From Megalopta genalis (lineage: Eukaryota; Arthropoda; Insecta; Hymenoptera; Halictidae): DNA of 64,000 nt. Of this stretch, positions 47,463 through 57,540 are shown one piece after another. The translations under genes and the position numbers were made by a program. Each line of letters opens with the position of its first letter. The first letter of the stretch is position 1. The stretch spans positions 3,162,001 through 3,226,000 of the forward strand of contig NC_135027.1 of NCBI RefSeq assembly GCF_051020955.1, read 5' to 3'. The notes below the pieces were generated by a model. The model saw only the letters and a list, made by a program, of their open reading frames with translations, searched no databases and was not told the origin of the DNA.

Positions 47463-48677
47463 TACTAAAATAATTAGAATAGTGCCACACAAATAATTAG
47501 AATGTCGAACACATGTCGTCAGAGATTGACTTTTCCGCCATTTGAACATCAAAGGACTTGTTGAATCGGAAGAATTAAATTCTTCTTACATCGATGCTAC
47601 GATGCGCATACGTTGTAGCAAGTTCCGAAATGAAAGAGAGAGAAAGAGGGAGGCAACAGTTTGACCACTCCAGGGGTTAATTCGATGAAAAGTTAGCGGT
47701 TGTCCCGGTCGTCTCGATTTCGTACTTGAGTCAGGCCTTGACCCAGAAATCCGTCGGCACGGCGAGAAGCCTCGAGGCCGAATTCAATAAGCAACGTATT
47801 ATCGCCGCAAAGAGCCCCATGGGGTAGTCGATGCCGGCTGTGTACCACCCCGGAGGACTCGCGCGCCACCCCATAGCCGGCGTCTGAGCACGGTGATTGA
47901 CACTTTATATCTAACATTGGCATGCCGTGGTGTGAACCACCAGCCAGGATGGACCGCCTCCACCTAACTCAATCACAGCCTATAATGCTGCAATTTCTCT
48001 ATCGTAATCGCGTTACGCCCTACCACCGACTGCACCCCAGCAGCTCCACGTTCCTCGACGTCGACGTCGTCGGCGGCGACGCCGACGACGACTCGCCGTC
48101 AAGAAATATCGAAACGCCGTTAGAATCGGTCTGAACGAAAACAACCCTCCTGATACCACCTTTCCGATGGCCTCATAATCGACCTTTCCTCGTTCCTGGC
48201 GAGAAAATCAATTCCAGGGGAAAAGGTTTCGACGGATTCACACCTGTCGTTGCTAAACGTAGGCGGCATTAGGCTTGTTTGGGAATAGTTAAAAATAACC
48301 TGGATTTCGTTCACCCTCGGACACACTGTTCCAGTGAATCATTCTTCGAAATCTGCAGACAGCGGATTCTATGCATTCGTGACAAAACAGATCAGAAGTG
48401 AGGCAGAGAAATCATTTCAATAATTTGAAAGTACTGTTGCACTATTTTTAGTTAATTACAATTATTTAAACGGATGCCTATGAAGCTCCTGTATCTCGCA
48501 ACGCGCGCACAACAATGTTTATTTTCCATGAAAGTCGCAGTTACATGCGATCAACTGTTCAAGAATTTCCTTATTTAGTTGTTTCAATTTTGTTCGAGCT
48601 AAAAATTCACAGTTTTGTTGGCTATTTTGTAAAACTCGTGACCAATATTTTGACTTCTGTTAATATACAAAAATGTA

Positions 48678-48843
48678 CAGTAAATTCTTTCTAATTGACG
48701 CTCAAATGCTACTCGTTTTTATAGCTACCGATTGCCGACAACTATAAAAACGAGCCGCAAAGCTCGAATAATCGTATCTTCTCTCTCCAAATTGTCCATT
48801 TTTTGTGGGCAATCTGAGCGTCGATTAAGCAGAATTTATACTG
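48678..48843. mobile_element. small MITE (CAGTAAATTC family), 166 bp
   Basis: Starts CAGTAAATTCTTTCTAATTG after TA 48676-48677 and ends GAATTTATACTG. Inner arms GACGCTCAA and CTGAGCGTC face one another; the loop keeps TTTTTATAGCTACCGATTGC as in the copy at 60261. Confidence 0.8.
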
Positions 48844-48895
48844 CATATGCGATGGATGCCGATACACAATTTATTGTGCATAATGTACACCCCCG

Positions 48896-48990
48896 TCCAT
48901 AAGTATATGGACATTGACCACTTTTAATGAACAAGTGATATACAATATGAATTAATGGAAAAAACAAAGTGTCCACATACTTATATGCAT
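48896..48990. mobile_element. possible mini-element, about 95 bp
   Basis: GTCCATAAGTATATGGACA at the left faces TGTCCACATACTTATATG at the right. They could be the ends of a Tc1-type element reduced to its termini. No clear TA pair. Confidence 0.45.
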
Positions 48991-49818
48991 GTCAATATAT
49001 AACAATGTACACATGTCCGATTTTTAATTCTTCCATGAGTGCATAAACATCTGCAGATAACTGCTTGCTTAAAATACTCATTACATTGTTCGACGATGTT
49101 ACTCGTCCACATTCTACAGAGTTTATGCACTCGTGGCATTGTTGTTTTTATTGCAATTGTGTCGCAACATATCGTCTTTAGAGAGGTCCGCGTGAAGCAC
49201 CGGGCTCCGGCGAACGTACCCCAACAAGTTAGTGCAACACGATCGGCTAGTTAGAGTGGTAATCTGGCCTCGCATAGTGGGAGACTTTATTATCCAGGAG
49301 GCTAAGTAAATTCGATTCGTCAGACGAAACTGTGACTGCGAACAAAACGAGGTTACTGACAAGTGGCTACCCGTGGCGAATCCTAGAGGCCCATTAAACG
49401 GACCCCATGCAGCACGCACAGATATTTCTGTCGCGGTCTCTTCATTCTGGAAGGGGTTGTTTTCGTCACTGAATCATCCCCCTACTTTCCTCTTTTGTTA
49501 CATCTTAGCGCCGCGATCGGCTCTTTATCACACCCTTGAGACCATCGTCTTTCATCGCGGCATAATGACGCAGAAATAATTTCGCGTGTCATAGGGCGCG
49601 TTCTACGGCTTGATTTACTATTGTTTCGCCCTAGTATTAATTATTGGTCGGCTGGAATGGCTCGAGAATGCTATCGGAAATATAGGCATTGTTATTTGAT
49701 TTAATATTGTTTCGCCCCAGAATTGGACGAAAGTGTACAGTGATTTGGAAAAATCGTGGAAGTAATTTAATACCAAATTACAACGACTGATTTTAGTCAT
49801 TATAAGTTAATAATTAGT

Positions 49819-49950
49819 TATTATATTATATTATTATATATTATTATCATATATATTATTGTGTATATTATTATATTATTATTTTATATATTATATATTA
49901 TTATTATATATATTATTATACAATATTATTATATTATTATATATTATTAA
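49819..49950. repeat. AT-rich (TATTATATATTAT)n simple repeat
   Basis: Imperfect TATTATATATTATTATATT units over about 130 bp in intron 2. Confidence 0.92.
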
Positions 49951-50581
49951 TCGAGATAATTATTCAAAATATGGACAGTATAAAGAGCAACTCGACTCGG
50001 GGTTCTTTCGCCCGAAATTAATTATTACGGGCAAAGCGGTTAATTATTTGAGAGGATTGGAAATACAGACGCTGTTGTTTCCTGTACAATTTATTATCGT
50101 GGAAAGTATGGGATTTCGAGCACGCGCGCGATATTACAAAATTAAATAAATTACTGTAACGTGTAAATACTTGCTCGGAATTAATTCCAGGCAATATCTA
50201 CTTTCTAGTGTCGTTTCGGGTCGATGATGACTCACGGAACGGATGTTCACGGCGGAGCAATCATGCAACAATGTAAATAGGTGGGATTAATTTCGCGGCG
50301 GGATAATTATCGCCCAGTAACCATTAATCATTATGCGGTGCGCGCAAATTCGCGGTCCGCCATTTAATTTCTTGTCGAGCTAAGAAAACTGACGTTGCGC
50401 GATCACGAAATTATTATAAATCGCATCTGCTCCGGTTCCAATCTTTAATCTATTCGCCGAAAGTGTTCTTATCGACACGATTGCGCCCGTTTACGATAAC
50501 AGACGTTAACTAGACGCCGCTAGATCTATCTATGTGACGAAATTGAGAAACTATTCTCACGTATGCGACAATTGCTTCATA

Positions 50582-51496
50582 TTAGGTTGACAAGGATGAA
50601 ATTTGTAGTTAATAATATTGCCAACTTTAACAATTTATTATTTGACATTGGCTTAATATCTTACCGTTCTGTTTTTTTTTGGAAAGTTATAAACAAATCT
50701 CGCTTTTTTAAAGAAATTATCTTAAGCTCTAAAAAATATTGAAAACTTTTTTAAAAATTAATTTTGATGAAAATGGAACGGTCGAAAATTCGCACTATTA
50801 TGAAGTATGAGTTCTTACGTGGAACTACGAAATAGACGCGTGAAACATTAATAGTGTATTTGGCTCTAGTGTAACTGAACAGCAGACAGTATCAAATTGG
50901 TTCGCCAAATTTCGTACAGGTTATTTTGACCTCGCAAATGAACCACGCGGTTGCTCAGAATCAAAGGTTATCACACCTGTCTAGCGCAGGTGAGATCCGT
51001 TATGATTTTATGAAACCTGGCTCACCGATCACAACAGAAATATACTGCAACCAACTGGACGCAATGATGCAAAAGCTTAAAGAAAAACAACCTAGATTGG
51101 TCAACAAACTCCCATCTTATTGCATGATAACGTTAGATTGCACACTGCACAAACGACTGTGACAAAACTACAGGAATTGAAGTTGGAACTTATTCATCAT
51201 CCTCCATACTCATCAAACCAAGCCCCCACTGTCTATCGCTTCTTCCACAATTGGAACAATTTTTTAATAGGAAAACAATTTAATTCCGACAATGCTGTAA
51301 AACTGGTCTGCCAGGAATTCATTGACTCTCGTCCGCCAGGGTTTTATATCACCGGCCTGAACACCCTGCCGCTTAAATGGCAAAAGTGCATAGACAATAT
51401 GGGTGCATACTTTGATCAATAAAATAATTCCTCGTATTTGTAAGTTATGAAGCAACTTTACCTTCTTTTCTACAAATTTCATACTTGACGACCTGA
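50582..51496 (+). mobile_element. deleted mariner element, broken transposase
   Basis: Ends match as inverted repeats of about 27 bp (TTAGGTTGACAAGGATGAAA and complement), flanked by TA at 50580-50581 and 51497-51498. Length 915 bp against about 1.3 kb for intact mariner. The N-terminal segment is recognisable from about 50805 (YEFLRGTT, then SVTEQQTVSNWFAKFRTG and NEPRG); an internal deletion follows; the C-terminal half resumes near 50985 with KEKQPRLVN, the catalytic Asp region (MHDNVRLHTAQTT) after a frameshift, HPPYSSNQAPTVYRFF, and ends at WQKCIDNMGAYFDQ (stop 51420). Stops, a frameshift and the deletion make it inactive. Confidence 0.92.
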
Positions 51497-51575
51497 TATA
51501 AATGTTCGTTTACGCAAAATCCAGGCGAATGTTGCATCGGAACGGACGTTTAAAACGACGTAATTTTCGTTTCAG

Positions 51576-51629
51576 AGAACGGAATATACTCCGCGCAGGA
51601 ATACAGGCAAGAACCCTGGCTGCAAGATG
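51576..51629 (+). CDS. unidentified regulator gene, coding exon 3
   Basis: TCGTTTCAG acceptor, 54 nt, phase 1 in and 1 out, GTGAGT donor. Encodes Glu-Asn-Gly-Ile-Tyr-Ser-Ala-Gln-Glu-Tyr-Arg-Gln-Glu-Pro-Trp-Leu-Gln-Asp. A symmetric 54-nt exon could be skipped without frameshift. Confidence 0.65.
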
Positions 51630-51739
51630 GTGAGTAGCGTTCGTTAGAAATAAACGTATTAGCTTTGCAATTGAACGTGAAATTGTAGCCTCGATGGTCG
51701 ATAATTATTGACATAGTTCCGAGACCAATCATACCGACT

Positions 51740-51812
51740 GCCTGGATAGCTCAGTCGGTAGAGCATTAGACTTTTAATCTAAGGGTCCAGGGTTCGAGTC
51801 CCTGTTCGGGCG
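51740..51812 (+). tRNA. tRNA-Lys (anticodon UUU)
   Basis: 73 nt with all arms: acceptor GCCTGGA / TTCGGGC (two G-U pairs), D arm GCTC/GAGC, anticodon stem TTAGA/TCTAA with loop CTTTTAA (anticodon TTT at 51773-51775), five-base variable loop, T arm CAGGG/CCCTG with loop TTCGAGT, discriminator G. A box and B box (GGTTCGAGTCC) are both present, so it is likely transcribed by RNA polymerase III. It lies on the plus strand in the intron between exons 3 and 4 of the regulator gene. Confidence 0.97.
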
Positions 51813-51816
51813 GGTA

Positions 51817-51825
51817 TTTTTTTTT
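51817..51825 (+). terminator. RNA polymerase III terminator of tRNA-Lys
   Basis: A run of nine T begins five bases after the tRNA end. Confidence 0.85.
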
Positions 51826-52374
51826 CTCTTCGATCATTTCACCATAATTTCCTTTTCTCCGCTGAAGCGATCGAGCGCCTTTTCGCAATTTCGGATCCGA
51901 TCAAATCGCGGCGAAAATTGAAAATAACAACGGACAGAAACGTAAGAAAACGTCGTCGGATGCCATGCCTAACATTAAAGCATCGTGCTTTCCGATGGGA
52001 ACAAGGAGAATCCATTTCTCAGGACGTGAATTCGCCATCGGGCGATTCGTAAATCTTCCACGAGGATTAGCGTTAGCCACAGTGGCCGGCCACTATCAGG
52101 AACATTAATTTTAATTACTTCGAACTGTAATGTAATGCACGATGGATGCAATGTAATAAGAACGTTAACGGACGGGGTTGATGCCAAGGGTTGAAGAAAA
52201 ATCTATTCCGACCCCGCAGGGGGAACACGGTCGATCATTAGCTAAGATCCTCTCTCGCCCATTCCGTTTAACAATGAAACGCGTTTACTTTCCGACGAAA
52301 TCGACGAAGCTTGCGGCGGCTCGAACGATCACGGCAAAAAAATAACATTGCATTTCCTCTGTATTACATTACAG

Positions 52375-52425
52375 GTGGCAGCTGCGAAACCGAGGACAGC
52401 GAGCAATACGTGCCGGAGTACCACC
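52375..52425 (+). CDS. unidentified regulator gene, coding exon 4
   Basis: ATTACATTACAG acceptor, 51 nt, phase 1 in and 1 out, GTATGT donor. Encodes Gly-Gly-Ser-Cys-Glu-Thr-Glu-Asp-Ser-Glu-Gln-Tyr-Val-Pro-Glu-Tyr-His, strongly acidic. Like exon 3 it is a short symmetric exon. Confidence 0.62.
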
Positions 52426-53340
52426 GTATGTCACATCACATTTCCAAATTTTTCGAAATCGGCTCTCGCCGAACGTGTGTATTCCCGTAATGGTTTTCCA
52501 CCGGAATTGCCGGATATTTTCGATTTTCGAAGCGTTCCGTCGTAACCGCTCGGGATTGGGTAATTGACGCGACCCGATTACGTTAACCAGAAACTATGTA
52601 ATGCGAAGGAAGCCAATCTTCGCGAACGCGGAAACTGCACGGAAATGTCTCGCGCATGCAATTCCCCTTCAATTTCGAAAGAAATCGCAACGCTCGAACG
52701 GGAAGTTGCGAATTTCTCCGACATGTGTACGGACCGCGCCTGATTTCATATAGCAGAAGCGAAATCCGGATTCGAGGAATGCAATTTGGCGCGCGGCGCA
52801 GCTAGGATTCTTCCGAGTAAACTCGCCCCGCGCAAAACGCTGAAAGAGCTCTCGTTCCTCAACGAAAGATTTACTTTCTCGCAAATAGCGAAACGCTTTT
52901 GCAACATTGATGCTTCTGTCAGAAGTGGAGAGAAGACGTTTTTCCTTCCTTTTTTGTACACTGTTCCGTGTTTCAGCTCGTTTATCGTCTCTGCCATAGC
53001 ATTTTTCTATAGTTCTCCGCGTTTACGAAGTTCTCACTTTTGAATACGCGAATAGTATCGATCGGAGTGCAGTTTTTATGCACTTGCAACAAACATCGGT
53101 TACTTTATGCTCTATTTTTCGTCCATTTACGTACACCGTATGATACTGCGTTTTTCCTTAAATTTTCTTCTTGATAAAACCACTTTTACAAGATTCTGAA
53201 TACATACATTTCGTTTGCATGTGACGAATGCAGGCTTGAATCGAATTGTTTATTCAGCGAGGTGGAGTACAAATATTTTATTCGAGCTTTCTTTCGAAAC
53301 TGATCTCTCGGACATGTTTAAATTGAGCAATGCATTCAAA

Positions 53341-54255
53341 CGTTGTTGTAAAATCGAATCAATTACATTCCTACTTGTATTAATTTTTTAATCGTTGCAT
53401 CTAATTTAAATGTACCTTTAAATTACTGATTACCGCTGTTTAAGTTAAATCAGGCATTGAAACGTTCTTATAAAATCGAATCAGTGTCATCCTTACTTGC
53501 ATTAACTTCTCAATCATTGCAGCTAATTTAAATTGCACCACTAGATTACTGAAATTCGAAGCATTAAAACGTTCTTATAAAATTGAATCAGTATCATCCT
53601 TATTTGCATTAACTTCTCAATTCTCGCAGCTAATTCAAATTACACCACTAGATTACTGAAATTCGAAGCTTTAAAACGTTCTTATAAAATCGAATCAGTA
53701 TCATCCTTACTTGCATTAACTTCTCAATCATTGCAGCTAATTTAAATTGCACCACTAGATTACTGAAATTCGAAGCATTAAAACGTTCTTATAAAATCGA
53801 ATCAGTTTCATCCTTACTTGCATTAACTTCTCAATTCTCTCAGCTAATTCAAATTGCACCACTAGATTACTGAAATTCGAAGCATTAAAACGTTCTTATA
53901 AAATCGAATCAGTATCATCCTTACTTGCATTAACTTCTCAATTCTCGCAGCTAATTCAAATTGCCCTAATAGATTACTGAAATTCGAAGCATTAAAACGT
54001 TCTTATAAAATCGAATCAGTATCATCCTTATTCGCATTAACTTCTCAATTCTCGCAGCTAATTCAAATTGCACCACTAAATTACTGAAATTCGAAGCATT
54101 AAAACGTTCTTATAAAATCGAATAAATCTCAACCATACTCGTAATAACTTTGTAATTACCGTACCAAATTCAAATGTATTTCTAAATTACTGAAACTCGA
54201 TGTTTCAATGAAGTTGAACACTAAGGCGTTCTCATAAAATCGAATCAAATTCATC
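53341..54255. repeat. 107-bp minisatellite, seven regular copies plus two degenerate edges
   Basis: The block CGTTCTTATAAAATCGAATC starts at 53463, 53570, 53677, 53784, 53891, 53998 and 54105, exactly 107 bp apart. More diverged copies at 53341 and about 54225 lie 122 and 120 bp away. Each unit contains CATCCTTACTTGCATTAACT, CAGCTAATT and AGATTACTGAAATTCGAAGC. 107 is not a multiple of three and stops occur in all frames, so it is non-coding. Confidence 0.96.
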
Positions 54256-55686
54256 GTTCCGTACGAACATTTTAGCGATCCGCTCTTATCGAGCTCGGAT
54301 GTAAAAGACTCTGTTTATTATACTCGATCGTGACCTCTTTGTATGGCGTGCACGGGGAGTACAGCGCGCGCGATTTTAACGATCCATGACCCTCGCATAC
54401 GATTAGGTTTTATCGAGCGGCGATCGTTTCTTCGACGCGATGATCGACCGGGGTTGAAAGAGGAGGGCAGCAGGGGCGCGTGTCGTACCGGAAGTGGAAG
54501 GCGCATCGTTGCAGTGGCACGTGGGGGTGGGTCCGCATCTAATGGGGCCGCCGACGATTTTACGTGGCCGAGGGAGCGCCCCCGATAAATCAAACAGACT
54601 CCAGGCCCGTGGGAAGCATAAGTCGGAGGCCTCCGGCGATCATTGTATTTGCAAACATCGGAAGTTTACTTGCTGCCGGAGAGCACCGCCGCGTCTCGAT
54701 TTCGACGAAAGAATCGTACGGATTTGTGTAATCGCTCGGACCTGATTCTACGCCGGCCTCGTCCACGTTCCTTCGATCCGCGATTATGGTAGTCGAATCA
54801 TTAAACGTTACCGGGGGGAGAAATTCTGTTATAGTGTGCCTAAGAACTAGGCAAACATCCTTCGTATTCGTAAATGGTTAAATTCCGCATTCGTGGGGAA
54901 ACTTTGCTAATAGTAGGATTTACCGAAGTAATTTTCCTTCCTTCGATCGCTTGCAAGAATTTTGCATTTTCACTTTGTTGGATAGTTTCGATAAATTGTC
55001 GATAGTTGCACTAGTTTCGCGCGACATTTTATGTCTGCGGTTTATTGAGTCGACCGAAATCTAGTCGGTGAATTATTTTTCAGTTACGTCGATATGATTT
55101 CGAGTCTTCGTTCTTGCTATGGACATAAACTTTTCTCGATCGCTGCAGCTATCGAGATTTCGAATAATATGAAGATTTCTTTAATATGAAGATTTCGTAT
55201 GTCAAACGTTGTGATCGAATATTTTCGCAATTGACGCAAGCTTTGACAGATTGATAGCATAATAAATATTATGTACATCGTTGAATTATTCTCTATCTTT
55301 ACTGGCACGATCTCGGTGCTCTACTCTTGCTAGAAATTCCATATAATTTATCTTTGCGCCTCGTGTGAAAACCTTAGTTTCGAGATTTGACCCGATATCA
55401 GATCGAACTTGTCGGTTTGACCGAAGATAAAACTACGATGAGCGACAACAAATCGCGATATCGATCACCCCGAAGCGATATGAAACACCGGAACAGGCAG
55501 GAAAAAGTTGGCTATCCCATCCGGTTTACCGTTACAGTGCTGCAACTGTAACAACAACCGGTAAACAATGCTCCGAATGAAAGTTTATGGGTAAATCTGG
55601 AGCCGCGGATAAACGTATTTACCCCAGGCACGATTCGTTCCGATTGTTTGCGCGCATATTACGCACACAGAACGGGTGGAGGCGGA

Positions 55687-55690
<4 letters not shown>

Positions 55691-55728
<38 letters not shown>
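55691..55728. repeat. (TC)n microsatellite
   Basis: 19 uninterrupted TC units. Confidence 0.95.
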
Positions 55729-55731
<3 letters not shown>

Positions 55732-57187
55732 GCCGCGGAACAGCGAATAAAATCAACGGGTGATGAGTAAATTTGACCTTGTAATATTATAAACGTAACA
55801 TTACAGACGTACAATATTTGATGATTCGTAATTACACGATAAATCCGTAGTTTCGCTCCTTATTTGTCGACTCGCCGGATTCGACAGAGGAAAAGAGGGA
55901 GACAGAGAGACATAGGCAGAGTGTAGGGGGGGAGGGGGGATCTTGATAATACGTCGAGGGGAATATTAATCGAGTTTCTAGGCTATTTCAAGATAGCGTG
56001 TAACCATTTTTTTGGCTCCTAAAACGAGAATAACGGAGCACAGACATTTTCTTTATTGGATTAACACACGTAGACGGCACACGCGCGCGAGGGGAGCTGT
56101 GTAAGCGAGAGCATATAGACACTATCTGTCGTTGCCTCTGGCCGTTTGCTCATCTATTCCAGGCGTATCGAAATATTTGCGGGATTCGCTGAAGCCTAGC
56201 GAAAGATTTAGCGTAATCTTCTCTCGGTGAACGTTAAATTTCCCGAACTTTCTTCATTTATTAAACCGTAAATGATACCGTTGCTGCGAGAGACGGATAA
56301 TTAGACTGCAGATCTTAGAACGGAATAAAAATGTCACGTAACAGCTGCCGAAACAGTTAATCGTTTCCAGGTGATAGCAGAATTTCATAATTTTTCTAAC
56401 GATGTTCGCTGGGACGTGCTCCGTCTGTCTATTTCAGATATGAATGTGTTAATTTCGTCGTCTGAAGTTAATTAAGAAATCGGCTCGCGGGGACGAGGGA
56501 AGGGGAGAAGAATCGTATCGACTTAATATAAAGTGCCTGGCCGTGTAACACGATATCGATAATCGACGGGAATCTTCTGTTGAATCTTTCTTGCCGCTTT
56601 AAAAACATCAGCCCCGGGCGGTCCGCCGCCTTTTTTAATAAAGTCTCGATATTGATAGCGGATCGCTCCGAGGTTTCATTAACGGCTGGGGAAAGCGATT
56701 TTTCATATAGATAATAATCATAATTAGACCCCGGATTTGATGCATTTACGGCAGAATTAAGTGGACGAAGCAACTTACAAAACGTTTAAACGTTCAAGCA
56801 AACTTAGACACACTATATATAGGCCATATAAATAATATAAATAATATAAAAGCAAATTTATTTATATATATAAATAAATAAATTGGCTTTTTCCTTCTTA
56901 GAAGTTATTACAATAGAGGAATTTTTAATCCTTGTAACTATATGAAGAAAATGTTACGGCAAGGGGTTAATTAACACGTTGATTAATAGACATCCTTTTA
57001 CCGAGACATATTAATTTCTTCGCAGTCCGGTAAACCGTATTTCATCGCATCTTTTGGGTCGAAAAGACTTAAACTTTGACTAACTTTAACTTTGCAATCT
57101 CGATCCCGAAATTGCTTCGACCATCTGGGATTTCTGGGCGGTCGACGCCGCGTTGACAAAAACAGTGGACTGTAGATGAATTTTCAG

Positions 57188-57326
57188 ACGCCAACGTGAA
57201 GCAAGAGTCCGCGAACTGCAGGAGGATCAGCGACGCGAGTTACGCACAGTATCAGGCTTCTGTGAGCCATCCACAAAGTAGCACCTTCTTGGACCTGGAT
57301 CCAGAAAATCGCTCCACCTGCTTCGG
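57188..57326 (+). CDS. unidentified regulator gene, coding exon 5
   Basis: GAATTTTCAG acceptor, 139 nt, phase 1 in and 2 out, GTAAGT donor. Encodes ANVKQESANCRRISDASYAQ, then a Gln/Ser-rich stretch and DLDPENRSTCFG. VKQE is a psi-Lys-x-Glu sumoylation-type site and RRIS a basic-directed kinase-type site. Confidence 0.75.
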
Positions 57327-57406
57327 GTAAGTATCGCTCATCGATGAATCATTTGCGTTCAGTTTTTGAACATAAAACAGAAAATGTTCGATTCTTTGTT
57401 GCACAG

Positions 57407-57540
57407 GGGCAATAAACTGAGTTCACGAACGAACGAGCCTACGAAAAGCGTCTCTGTGAAAGAAGAGCCTGCGGACAGGGGCTATGGGGAGCCTATTGTT
57501 ACAACTATACCCACGACGACTGCTCAGGACACTCGGAACA
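57407..57540 (+). CDS. unidentified regulator gene, coding exon 6
   Basis: TTGTTGCACAG acceptor only 80 bp after exon 5, 134 nt, phase 2 in and 1 out, GTGAGT donor. Encodes GNKLSSRTNEPTKSVSVKEE then a Thr/Pro-rich end (IVTTIPTTTAQDTRN). VKEEP is a second sumoylation-type motif, usual in transcription-factor repression domains. An ATG-started frame from 57366 crosses the acceptor and is not the exon. Confidence 0.75.

Larger units (their letters stand above)
46367..50581 (+). other. intron 2 of the regulator gene
   Basis: No exon or RNA gene supported. A GA-rich stretch with overlapping frames lies at 46775-46815. Two small MITEs and one mini-element (47273, 48678, 48896) and an AT repeat (49819-49950) are listed separately. 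Confidence 0.5.
52426..57187 (+). other. intron 4 of the regulator gene
   Basis: No further exon supported. Holds the 107-bp minisatellite, a CT run (55691-55728) and CpG-rich DNA at 54340-54780 with unrecognised overlapping frames. Confidence 0.5.

Noticed and set aside
53341..54255. CRISPR-like regular spacing
   Set aside because: The whole 107-bp unit is conserved, with no unique spacers; it is a minisatellite in animal DNA.
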